Source: Lineus longissimus (lineage: Eukaryota; Nemertea; Pilidiophora; Heteronemertea; Lineidae). From it: a stretch of DNA of 64,000 nucleotides. Of the stretch, positions 11,101 to 20,284 are shown in pieces. The notes below the pieces were generated by a model, which worked only from the letters and a program-made list of their open reading frames with translations, made no database searches and was not told the DNA's origin. The position numbers were made by a program, and so were the translations under genes. The stretch covers positions 124,001 through 188,000 of the forward strand of contig NC_088321.1 of assembly GCF_910592395.1 (NCBI RefSeq), given 5' to 3'. The number at the start of each line of letters is the position of its first letter. Within the stretch, counting starts at the first letter, position 1.

Positions 11101-14100
11101 TATACCAATGATGATGAGAACATTTTAATGTGACCCTACATGCCCTAGGCAAGTCGCTTTACTTCAATTCCTCTGACCTTAACCCTGTACAAGTATCTGC
11201 CTTCCTGCCTAAGACATAGTAAGACAACACAAACTGGCGCCCAACCATGGTGGCATGCAACGAATGCCCACAAGAACACGCCGTGGAAAGTCTTGTACAA
11301 AAGTTGAGGCTTAATTTCAACCCCCTGAACGACCCTGGGGAAGAATGGGCATTATGAGCAAGGAATATTACCTTTAATTGGTCGTAATCTTCCTTAGTTA
11401 TCATTGCAACAGTCATGTTGATGTTCGCGTAATCAGAGAGATTTGTCGCTCCAGGAGGAAATACCTAAAATGGGGAGATATTAAACACGTTTATCCAAAG
11501 CCAAATGGTCACCTGCTCTGTTGAAACTCTGGGGTTCAGATAGAGAGCGACACACAGACAGTGACACACAAGCTGATTGTGTATACAATGACCAGATACA
11601 GAGCTACACACAGACAGTGACACACAAGCTGATTGTGTATACAATGACCAGATACAGAGCTACACACAGACAGTGACACACACGCTGATTGTGTACACAA
11701 TGACCAGATACAGAGCTACACACAGACAGTGACACACAAGCTGATTGTGTATACAATGACCAGATACAGAGCTACACACAGACAGTGACACACAAGCTGA
11801 TTGTGTATACAATGACCAGATACAGAGCTACACACAGACAGTGACACACAAGCTAATTGTGTATACAATGACCAGATACAGAGCTACACACAGACAGTGA
11901 CACACAAGCTGATTGTGTATACAATGACCAGATACAGAGCTACACACAGACAGTGACACACAAGCTGATTGTGTATACAATGACCAGATACAGAGCTACA
12001 CACAGACAGTGACACACAAGCTGATTGTGTATACAATGACCAGATACAGAGCTACACACAGACAGTGACACACAAGCTGATTGTGTATACAATGACCAGA
12101 TACAGAGCTACACACAGACAGTGACACACAAGCTGATTGTGTATACAATGACCAGATACAGAGCTACACACAGACAGTGACACACAAGCTAATTGTGTAT
12201 ACAACGACCAGATACAGAGCTACACACAGACAGTGACACACAAGCTAATTGTGTATACAACGACCAGATACAGAGCTACACACAGACAGTGACACACAAG
12301 CTAATTGTGTATACAACGACCAGATACAGAGCTACACACAGACAGTGACACACAAGCTAATTGTGTATACAATGACCAGATACAGAGCTACACACAGACA
12401 GTGACACACAAGCTGATTGTGTATACAATGACCAGATACAGAGCTACACACAGACAGTGACACACAAGCTGATTGTGTATACAATGACCTTTAAAATGAT
12501 GTTGGACACAGGAATGACATTCGATGACATATTCATTCCAGATGGGCAACTAGTAACACTTTAAATTTGAATTATTTCCAGAAGACCTTGTCCAAAGGTA
12601 ACCAACTTAGTGTGAAAACCACAGTCATACAAACTTCTCTTCTTTTTCACTCAACTCTAACAACCTCTAACATGAAACAGCTAAGAAAGGGACAACTTGG
12701 GTGTGGGATTTTCTTAGCAGAGTCATTATCCTCCTGACCAGGTGAATACCACGCCCAAGTTGGTCCTTTAAGAAACCAACCAGGAAGTTCATCACCAAGA
12801 CAATTCTCGCGTGTCTTTTTCTTACCGTTCCATTCATGTTGATGACAATCATCGCCGTCGCATTGTCATTGTAAACATTGTATGCTTTGTCAGAGAATGA
12901 ACAATTGCCTCGCTTCACAACGACCACTTTGTCCTCGAGCTGCACAGATATCGAGGATGCCTCACAGCCAAAACTTGACATGAGGTCGGCCATTTTGTGG
13001 ACAGGCTGAAAAGTAAGCACAGTATTGATTAAGTACCATGGGGGGAGGCACTGCGGACACCTCTCTATCAAGGACACTAGTTTCGGTCCTAATTGGCGGT
13101 ACCCTTTGAATTTGACCTCTCTAATCAGGACATTTCTCTATTAAGGACAGCACTTGTCAGTCCTGAGGGTGTCCGTAATAGAGCGGTTCTAATGTACTTT
13201 ATTTTCTAAATTCCTGGTATATTTCAAAGAATTTTCTGGCATACAAGGTTGAGAGGAGCATGCCTGGTCTGTCAGTCTTTGGACGGGTCTGGGTCTTGCT
13301 CTGTCGTGTCTCAACCAGAGCATCCAGAGACGGAGGACACTTACTGCTTCTTCCTGATTGGTTGGTAGGTCCTGAAAGCTTGGGTTGTACGCCAAACAGA
13401 ACTTGTGGCCAGCCGAGTCATTATACTTCACGCTTGCCAACAATATCCCATAGTCACACGAGACCTGGAAGAAAATTGGATTTGAAAGAAATCATGGAAT
13501 GGAATGGAAACACCTGTCAACGCTGAGGTTCGAGTTCCCTTTGGTGATGAAATAAACACAGGAGTGTGAAGTTTAAGTCAAAACCCACATCGAAGAAATG
13601 CAGAAGGTACTTTTTTCTTCTCCTGTGAGCAAAAATTTGTACGAGCATTTATTGGATGTCGGTAATTTGACCTAACCTTCACGCTCCTGTGGAGATACGG
13701 GAGGGCTACTCATCTTTGACAGCATAGTCTAGCTCCAGGACAGGAATCGAGATAGGAATCAAGGGCTGGGTAACAGTAACACCTGCTGCGAATCCCAAGA
13801 GTAAGAATCACGGGCATCGTAACGGACCGTCCACGACATCAGGGAAAAGACTTTTACCTTTGCAGTAATCGCGGAAGTGAGTACTTGGTCTTAGATTTGA
13901 ACCGAGTTTACTTTGATTTCACCTGACCTGAGTTGTTATTCCTTTTACATGCAGTGTTCATGCACTTTGCAGAAAGCTTGCTGCAGTGCCAGTGACAGTG
14001 TGCAAGTGTCACGTGAGTACTTAACTTTAAACTTAGTCGCACTTTAGGCCCAAGTAACTAGTAGGCCTACATGAAGTAAAATTCGGATAAAATTCTTACC

Positions 14101-14156
14101 ATAGAGATAAATGAAACACACACAAACAACGACAAACTATTCGAGAATCTCTTCAT
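5187..14156 (-). CDS. SPPL2: Signal peptide peptidase-like 2 (intramembrane aspartyl protease)
   Basis: Complete, 14 exons in minus-strand order: 14156-14100, 13464-13345, 13005-12826, 11464-11372, 10685-10546, 10229-10060, 9826-9730, 8864-8751, 7644-7563, 7150-7076, 6759-6600, 6519-6439, 5725-5571, 5363-5187. The sum is 1701 nt (566 aa) and every junction keeps frame. The N-terminus MKRFSNSLSLFVCVSF is a signal peptide. Residues ~60-150 hold a protease-associated domain (KVVVVKRGNCSFSDKA). The nine-helix GxGD protease core follows, with catalytic Asp364 in VYDIFFVF, catalytic Asp425 in LLGFGDVLVPG and the PAL motif in GQPALLYLVP at 477-479. The family cleaves type II membrane-protein stubs in endosomes and lysosomes. 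SPPL2a and SPPL2b are vertebrate duplicates, so I do not choose between them. Exon 9 uses a weak donor (GTTCGT). Several exon edges sit inside minisatellites. Confidence 0.95.
5821..6200. repeat. 42-bp minisatellite x9 in SPPL2 intron 12
   Basis: Units CTTACATTGTACACCATGTC... start at 5821, 5863 and on. Two unit variants, with CTACCTG or CTATCTG, alternate through most of the array, suggesting expansion of an 84-bp dimer. Because 42 is a multiple of 3, long spurious reading frames appear on both strands. Confidence 0.95.
6411..6448 (-). repeat. 19-bp duplication of a 5' splice site
   Basis: On the minus strand SPPL2 exon 12 ends GTTG|GTAAGTCTGTC, and 19 nt later the same GTTG|GTAAGTCTGTC occurs again. 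Use of the second donor would add 19 nt and shift the frame; the first gives the conserved join to exon 13 (AYGLGLLVTF). Confidence 0.92.
6731..6902 (-). repeat. 86-bp tandem duplication containing a 3' splice site
   Basis: Copies start at 6731 and 6817. Each carries, on the minus strand, the acceptor CTTCAG|GGCAAGCAGAG and the first nt of SPPL2 exon 11. The copy nearer the coding body (exon start 6759) continues into the exon; the other is a decoy. Confidence 0.93.
7355..7429. repeat. 12-bp minisatellite x6 in SPPL2 intron 9
   Basis: Six copies of CAATGTACACAG. Frames through it give repeated VHSN, TAMY or CTLL peptides on both strands, which are artefacts. Confidence 0.95.
8208..8782 (-). 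repeat. 51-bp minisatellite x11 containing SPPL2 exon 8 donor
   Basis: Each unit, read on the minus strand, has about 30 nt of the end of exon 8 (GATCGAGAGGAAGGCCGG) and the strong donor GTGAGTAC. The used donor follows position 8751. Reading past it in frame gives GGG TGA at once, so downstream copies cannot be used productively. Unit variants differ at CAGATC/CACCTC and TATGCC/TATACC. Confidence 0.95.
8879..8963. mobile_element. Short Tigger/pogo-like MITE copy, family 1
   Basis: Inverted ends ACCTCTCTAATCAGGACACC and GGTGTCCTTAATAGAGAGGT flank a short centre, ending in TTCTACTG. It lies just upstream of the SPPL2 exon 8 acceptor. The same ends occur at 13053, 42023 and 50322. Confidence 0.65.
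9062..9775 (-). repeat. 89-bp minisatellite x8 containing SPPL2 exon 7 donor
   Basis: Each unit holds, on the minus strand, the last ~45 nt of exon 7 (AAGCCCGTGGTGGCCAAG ... ACAAAACA) and the donor GTGAGTATCC, then intron. The used donor follows 9730; read-through gives CAG TGA, a stop. One unit has GATATTCAC, a weakened donor copy. Confidence 0.95.
9848..9940. mobile_element. Tigger/pogo-like element end, family 2
   Basis: Second copy of the element seen near 4158, again with CCCATGAGTGGTCGTGTT running into CCACTGTA. It lies in SPPL2 intron 6. Internal sequence is lost. Confidence 0.5.
10686..11096 (-). repeat. 38-40-bp minisatellite x10 abutting SPPL2 exon 5 acceptor
   Basis: Units of TTTACATGTACATGTAGC plus TTATGCTGTAAAAAATACAGAG. 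On the minus strand each contains CTGTATTTTTTACAG, which looks like a 3' splice site, and the array runs straight into the true acceptor (TGTATTTTTTCAG before 10685). It is rich in palindromic ACATGTACATGT. Confidence 0.93.
11539..12489. repeat. 56-bp minisatellite x17 in SPPL2 intron 3
   Basis: Units GATACAGAGCTACACACAGA... with few variants (CTGATT/CTAATT, CAATGACC/CAACGACC), consistent with recent spread of unit variants. It does not overlap an exon. Confidence 0.96.
13053..13196. mobile_element. Tigger/pogo-like MITE copy, family 1
   Basis: Left end CTGCGGACACCTCTCTATC, right end GGTGTCCGTAATAGAGCGGT then TCTAATGTA. It sits in SPPL2 intron 2. The internal ACCTCTCTAATCAGGACA block is shared with the copy at 8879. 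Confidence 0.65.
13692..13905. repeat. Dispersed ~210-bp repeat, copy 1
   Basis: From GGAGATACGGGAGGGCTACT to GAGTACTTGGTCTTAG, found again at 24715-24915 with scattered substitutions and small indels. It lies in SPPL2 intron 1. No terminal repeats or tRNA boxes are obvious. Confidence 0.85.
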
Positions 14157-15421
14157 TGTAAATAAGTCACAAAATATATTCATTTGATGAGCGTATTATG
14201 CCAAGAAAACGATGAATTTATGATGTTTTTCAACTTCCTTCTTCCTTTATGATTTCGTGATTCTTTATCTATCGACTGACTGAAGTACCATTAGCGAATT
14301 GGTCTCGATTCGAGAAATCACCCAAAGATGCGAGTGTGATTGCAGGTCACGTGATGCGAAGAAAACATTATCACAAATAATATGACAAACAAAGATCTAT
14401 AAATTGGTTTTCCTAATGTACCTCAGTATCATGTTTTTTCATTTTCATCTCAAGAAAGATTAATATATAGTTATTCAGATTTTATGAATAGATCCCTCTT
14501 ATACTAATAAATATTCTAATGCAAATGATTTTTATATATATTTGTCAAAACTACTTTATATTAACCAAAATACTAGCAGACCAGAATATGTGTCATCTTT
14601 TAAAGTAGGTGATGATGACGTAGCACTGTTTTTCTGATTAGCATACATTGAGACACATTTCCTGGTTGCACTAAATAATGAACTCCTAATTAGCTGATCA
14701 TCTGGCACCAGAGGATCAGGAAGACTTTTTGATGACCGAGGTGAAAACATAGGTTAGTGGAGGTGAAACTGCTGTTAAGGTGTTATGTTATTGTAACTGC
14801 ATATTGTTTATGATGAATCTGACCATGGCATGTAGAGTAACAGTCGTTATGGAATGTTAGGTAGTGTCAGTGTGTCAGAGTATGTACACTGTGTGTACTG
14901 TAATACACAAAATGCATCAATACACACTGTGTACATCCATACTGTAAACACTCCTCTACCCCATCAACAGTGCGTGGAAGTGCACATGCATCAGCCGAGC
15001 GATCCCCGCCTCTGATGCATGAATGCTGATCTGAGCCTGTGTCAATCATCGACCATAGTCATAGACGAAGTGAAATTATATTGCTGTGGTCAACTCCTGC
15101 TCCAGTTACCCGACAAAGAATGTATCAAGCTGTTGAGTGTTGTCATTTTGGGCTACCGTACAACGTGTATGATATTGTGTTTCCTTGACGATGCATGATG
15201 TCGATGTGTTTGATTGAAGGAGAGAGGTCTATTTCTTCAGGTGGTCCATAGGGCCCGGGAGCGTGAAGTGAAAAAGATCCTGGAAGGTGCCCACGTTTAT
15301 TTACGCTTGACATTGTGACGTCACTTCTCACGGGTTTGTAGCACAGCATTTCATCATAACGTTGTGATGTGATTTTCAGTAAATTGTGCTAAATGTATTA
15401 CTTTTTTTCTTGCACTGCAGC
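14157..15421. promoter_or_regulatory. Head-to-head intergenic region of SPPL2 and BLOC1S6
   Basis: About 1.27 kb between the two start codons. An acceptor-like CTTGCACTGCAG just before the BLOC1S6 ATG suggests that gene has a non-coding first exon further left (perhaps 15050-15350). The middle (14400-14600) is AT-rich. No TATA box could be assigned. A reading frame that extends the BLOC1S6 N-terminus upstream would run through the acceptor and is not credible. Confidence 0.5.
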
Positions 15422-18400
15422 ATGGAGATCGACTTGGCAGATGATCCACCGAGCCCTGGTGTGTTCGAGGAGACAAGTCACACTGTGGCGGAGATGGTGG
15501 ATGTTCCATCGGAAACTGATGTGGTGGATGCTGGTGTAAATAAGACAGAAGAAGATGAAACTGAGAAGGCAGATGGTGAAAGAGTAAAGGAATCAGTAAA
15601 GGAGAATGATAGAACCATCAATGAGAGTAGTTTAGATAACTTTAAGACAGGTCAGTAAATTGACATCATCTATCAACTCTTTGAAGACATGATTGTTGTC
15701 AATAGCCAAGATCTAGCTGATAACTTGGAAGAAGGTCCATTGGATTTGTAGGTGGTCAGCAGTTGACTTTGCATGGTACATAGATCAAAGCCAAAGGTAG
15801 TCAAAGAGTTTAAAAAGTTAAATTTGATGCCAAACAGGTTATGAAAGCTGCCAATTATATTAAGGATAACAATGCCGCTTTGCAGTGATCGGGGAAATTG
15901 ACTTGAATAGACCGAGGTGGATTTAGTGGCGACAGTATCAGAACTCTTCAAATGAGTTTAAAGTGAATTAAAATTGCATAGATTGAATTTGCAGATGTGG
16001 AGATTGCTGACATTGACCCAGAAGTTGTGAAGAAACTAACCAAGGGCTTCCTGAATGCATTCTTACCCGAGGGAGAAAAGGCCAAGGTCACCTTGGACGA
16101 ATTGTTGTGAGTATTCTTTGTCTTTGATGTTGTAACCTGAACGTCTCTGTTGATCCTTGCCGTTAACAACAGAAGAGTGATGACTCGGGTACCACCTTGT
16201 TTCATCCACCAAGTAGACTGTTCCTTGCCGTTAACAACAGAAGAGTGATGACTCGTGTACCACCTTGTTTCATCCACCAAGTAGACTGTTCCTTGCCGTT
16301 AACAACAGAAGAGTGATGACTCGTGTACCACCTTGTTTCATCCACCAAGTAGACTGTTCCTTGCCGTTAACAACAGAAGAGTGATGACTCGGGTACCACC
16401 TTGTTTCATCCACCAAGTAGACTGTTCCTTGCCGTTAACAACAGAACAGTGATGACTCGGGTACCACCTTGTTTCATCCACCAAGTAGACTGTTCCTTGC
16501 CGTTAACAACAGAAGAGTGATGACTCGGGTACCACCTTGTTTCATCCACCAAGTAGACTGTTCCTTGCCGTTAACAACAGAACAGTGATGACTCGGGTAC
16601 CACCTTGTTTCATCCACCAAGTAGACTGTTCCTTGCCGTTAACAACAGAACAGTGATGACTCGGGTACCACCTTGTTTCATCCACCAAGTAGACTGTTCC
16701 TTGCCGTTAACAACAGAAGAGTGATGACTCGTGTACCACCTTGTTTCATCCACCAAGTAGACTGTTCCTTGCCGTTAACAACAGAAGAGTGATGACTCGG
16801 GTACCACCTTGTTTCATCCACCAAGTAGACTGTTCCTTGCCGTTAACAACAGAAGAGTGATGACTCGTGTACCACCTTGTTTCATCCACCAAGTAGACTG
16901 TTCCTTGCCGTTAACAACAGAAGAGTGATGACTCGGGTACCACCTTGTTTCATCCACCAAGTAGACTGTTCCTTGCCGTTAACAACAGAAGAGTGATGAC
17001 TCGGGTACCACCTTGTTTCATCCACCAAGTAGACTGTTCCTTGCCGTTAACAACAGAACAGTGATGACTCGGGTACCACCTTGTTTCATCCACCAAGTAG
17101 ACTGTTCCTTGCCGTTAACAACAGAAGAGTGATGACTCGTGTACCACCTTGTTTCATCCACCAAGTAGACTGTTCCTTGCCGTTAACAACAGAAGAGTGA
17201 TGACTCGTGTACCACCTTGTTTCATCCACCAAGTAGACTGTTCCTTGCCGTTAACAACAGAAGAGTGATGACTCGGGTACCACCTTGTTTCATCCACCAA
17301 GTAGACTGTTCCTTGCCGTTAACAACAGAACAGTGATGACTCGGGTACCACCTTGTTTCATCCACCAAGTAGACTGTTCCTTGCCGTTAACAACAGAACA
17401 GTGATGACTCGGGTACCACCTTGTTTCATCCACCAAGTAGACTGTTCCTTGCCGTTAACACCAGAAGAGTGATGACTTGGGTACCACCTTGTTTCATCCA
17501 CCAAGTAGACTGTTCCTTGCCGTTAACAACAGAAGAGTGATGACTCGTGTACCACCTTGTTTCATCCACCAAGTAGACTGAACGCTGCGCAATCTTGCCA
17601 ATCAAGAGTGTTGTCTTTGTCTTACTTGTTGGCCCGGAGTTAAGCCTGCTCTGCCAACCACAATCCTCACCTCCCACTCTCTTTCAGACAAAACCAAAAG
17701 GTGCTTATTGAGACAGTCCAACATGAAAGGTCAAAGTTCACTGAGTGCACTGCCTTCACGGACCTCACAGAGATGGTAGGTTGAAACTTTAGTCTGTTTT
17801 CTGGTGAGCAAAATAAGCCTCAAGCAGAATTTGGCGAGAATATGCTGGTGTGGCAAGAAAGTGCTGTCTCTATGAGAGGTCTTGGTGTGCTTTGGCAGTG
17901 CCTGAGAGTAGATGACATGGAATTGGTTGATAATCTGACAAGTGGACACTAGAGGCACACAGGTGCTGTCTCTATGAGAGGTCTTGGTGTGCTTTGGCAG
18001 TGCCTGAGAGTAGATGACATGGAATTGGTTGATAATCTGGCAAGTGGACACTAGAGGCACACAGGTGCTGTCCGTGAACAACGCTACAACAATATGCAGT
18101 AAGACTTTGTTTTCAGTTATTGACTTGGCCGGAAACCTGTTACCAGAGGACTGGAGGTTATAATCATTGCTGACCAATCTTACAGCTGACGCTGACGCTG
18201 TAGCAACTCCTTCTTTAAGTCATTGTTCTCTTCTTCAGATGAACCAAGCCAGACAGTATTACAACAAACTGGTGACCGTCAAAAAAGACATGGCTGCTCT
18301 TCACGAGAAGTCAGTTAAATTAAAGGTAAATCCATTTTTTGGACAGGTTCGAGTCCAGCCTGTATATGGATTGTTCCCAAAAGCTTTGTTACCAAGCGGT

Positions 18401-18814
18401 GATTCAGAGTTCATAAGTTGGACAGAGCCTTTCATTCACCATCCTTGCTATACCACCTTTGACGTTTGTTATTGTAGTGTGTTTTGAGCCTGGTTGCTGA
18501 AAAGGCTTTTAGGTCAGCAGTAACCTGCTTTACCGGGAGGTGTTAACACGACCGACTATTGCATTCAGATTCTAGTCCAGCAGTAACCATCTTTACCGGG
18601 AGGTGTTAACACGACCGACTATTGCATTCAAATTCTAGTCAGAGATGTTTTTTCTTTCCAGAAACGAGCGCTGCGCCTTCAGCAGGGTAAACAGAAGGAG
18701 ATGTTACAGAGAGAACAGAAACATGAGAAAGAACTTGAAAAGGAGCGAGCGTTGATGGCTCGTCCCATCAAGAGGTCGAGCAGTCAACCACAGGAACGTG
18801 GAGGACTTGTATAG
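15422..18814 (+). CDS. BLOC1S6: Pallidin, BLOC-1 complex subunit 6
   Basis: Five coding exons: 15422-15650, 15995-16106, 17688-17775, 18239-18325, 18662-18814; 669 nt, 222 aa, all junctions in frame. The start is MEIDLADDPPSPGVFEE. An acidic, low-complexity N-terminus of about 75 residues precedes the conserved pallidin helix-rich body. Diagnostic stretches are LDELLQNQKVLIETV, ARQYYNKLVTVKKDMAAL, KSVKLKKRALRLQQ and a charged coiled coil ending ARPIKR. BLOC-1 is a cytosolic complex that makes lysosome-related organelles and sorts endosomal cargo; pallidin also binds syntaxins. The human protein is 172 aa and ends close to the RPAKR point; here about 12 more residues (SSSQPQERGGLV) are encoded by the first unit of a minisatellite that also supplies the TAG stop. 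Intron 2 holds a 1.4-kb minisatellite. Confidence 0.93.
16142..17580. repeat. 68-bp minisatellite x21 in BLOC1S6 intron 2
   Basis: Units CTGTTCCTTGCCGTTAACAA... with two bi-allelic sites, GAAGAG/GAACAG and CTCGGGTA/CTCGTGTA, mixed along the array. It lies between exons 15995 and 17688 without overlapping either. Confidence 0.96.
17861..18075. repeat. 102-bp tandem duplication in BLOC1S6 intron 3
   Basis: Two copies beginning GTGCTGTCTCTATGAGAG at 17861 and 17963, followed by the start of a third at 18064. Confidence 0.92.
18515..18640. repeat. 63-bp tandem duplication in BLOC1S6 intron 4
   Basis: Copies of CAGCAGTAACC...GCATTCAGATTCTAGTC start at 18515 and 18578, just before the acceptor of the last exon at 18662. 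Confidence 0.9.
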
Positions 18815-19040
18815 ATGTTCTCTTCCTTATGGTGTCAACCACAGGAACGTGGAGGACTTGTATAGACGTTCTCTTCCTTATGGTGTCAACCACAGGAACG
18901 TGGAGGACTTGTATAGACGTTCTCTTCCCTATGGTGTCAACCACAGGAACGTGGAGCACTTGTATAGACGTTCTCTTCCCTATGGTGTCAACCACAGGAA
19001 CGTGGAGCACTTGTATAGACGTTCCCTATGGTGTCCACTG
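18785..19040 (+). repeat. 51-bp minisatellite x5 across the BLOC1S6 stop codon
   Basis: Units begin CAACCACAGGAACGTGGA at 18785, 18836, 18887 and on. The first unit encodes the last residues QPQERGGLV and TAG; later units are in the 3' UTR. GGAGGACTTG changes to GGAGCACTTG in the last units. Confidence 0.94.
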
Positions 19041-19328
19041 TAGGGCCGCAATTGGTGTTGGGGGGGCCGCAATTGGTATGGGGGGGGCAAAGTAACTGTA
19101 CTGGATGCTTTCTGCCATAAATTGGGGACCAACCATGATTAGAATCAACACATTCAAGGGTACATAGGTCAAAAAGTTCTCTCATTTCAGGCCTGAGAAG
19201 AAGCCAGAATGGTTAGCTCATGTCAGTGGCTTTTTGATTGTAGTATAATTCTCAAAGATTAGGACGAGAGTTAAATTGTAAATAGCGTTTAGGAAACAAG
19301 TTGATTTTTATATAATATATTAATATGA

Positions 19329-19334
19329 AATAAA
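19329..19334 (+). terminator. Poly(A) signal AATAAA for BLOC1S6
   Basis: AATAAA about 515 bp after the stop within a very AT-rich stretch (TTATATAATATATTAATATG), followed by a T-rich run. It is the best candidate 3' end for BLOC1S6. Confidence 0.6.
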
Positions 19335-19479
19335 CAAAAATTGTGCAAAGATTATCTTGTTTTGTTATCGTTCTTAGATTTGGACAATAATCAGTCATCA
19401 TGTTGACCTGGTGTTCCTGTGGCACTTGGCAGTCCCCACAATGAAGTCCTTGATGGACATTCAGCTGGTTGTAAACCTG

Positions 19480-19495
19480 GGGGGGGGGGGGGGGC
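19480..19495. repeat. Poly-G homopolymer
   Basis: A run of about 16 G in CTGGGG...GGGCTCC. Similar runs occur near 57457 and 63930. Such runs can form G-quadruplexes and are prone to length error in assembly. Confidence 0.9.
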
Positions 19496-19777
19496 TCCAT
19501 GCAAGCACCGTTTGTGGTCCAGATTAGGACAACCACTAGACCACTGTGTGTGCCCTCCCCGTAATGTGCCCATCCAGTAAGATAGTATGTGATGTCATAA
19601 TGACACACATGTCATGATAGACCTTTAGAACGGAGTCGCAACGGCACCTGAACGGGCAGAAATGCCACGCTTTGATCGCCGCGCCATCTTGGCTAAAATG
19701 AGAGAACTGAAATTTGTTGAAAAATTGTTCAGTTGCATGCTTATTCCTAGAGATGGCGCGACAATCGGACAGTAAAG

Positions 19778-19876
19778 AACTACGCCATCGCCATCTTCAG
19801 GGCAAGGTAGAAACTGAAAATTGCGTTTTGTCTTTTCAGTTTCTATCTTGCCCTGAAGATGGCGATGGCGTAGTGC
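19778..19876. repeat. Long hairpin 1 of the block (first copy)
   Basis: Left arm AACTACGCCATCGCCATCTT...GTAGAAACTGAAAA (19778-19820) and right arm TTTTCAGTTTCTATCTTGCC...GGCGTAG (from 19833), stem about 43 bp with a 12-nt loop. Equivalent hairpins recur near 20940, 22110 and 23247. Transcripts would fold into long double-stranded RNA. Confidence 0.92.
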
Positions 19877-20057
19877 TTTCATGAAGTCAATGAGACTCCG
19901 AAAACCAGCTCAAAGAGATCTGAAATGATAAAGATTTAGTCCGAATCAGCACAAAGTGTGGTTGATTTTGACCTGGTTTAGTTAACACCTTCAGCGCCGA
20001 ACCAAAACGAGGTCTGTAAAGTCTTTGGTCTGTAGAATAGACCCTGCCCTCCTGATG

Positions 20058-20172
20058 ATGGCCATCGCCATCTTCAGGACAATGTAGGAACTGAAAAGAC
20101 CAAACAATATTTTCACGCTATTTTCAGTTCCTACATTGCCCTGAAGATGGCGATGGCGTAGTTCTTTCATGA
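20058..20172. repeat. Long hairpin 2 of the block (first copy)
   Basis: Left arm GGCCATCGCCATCTTCAGGA...GGAACTGAAAA, right arm TTTTCAGTTCCTACATTGCC...GATGGCGATGG, with a loop of about 25 nt. Its arms are a diverged duplicate of hairpin 1 (shared CATCGCCATCTTCAGG). It recurs in all four full units. Confidence 0.9.
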
Positions 20173-20246
20173 AGTGCTTTCCTCCTTTATTTCTCACTTA
20201 TGTTATCTTTTGGTACTCTTGTACCTTTTATTAAGGTCTGAGTAAT

Positions 20247-20284
20247 AAAATTCATTCATTCATTCATTCATCATTCATTCATTC
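20247..20284. repeat. (ATTC)n microsatellite tail
   Basis: ATTC repeats directly after AATAAAATTC. Lengths vary among units: short in the third and fourth, long (about 12 repeats) in the second at 21413-21461. The AATAAA-then-simple-repeat end looks like a retroposon tail. Confidence 0.88.
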
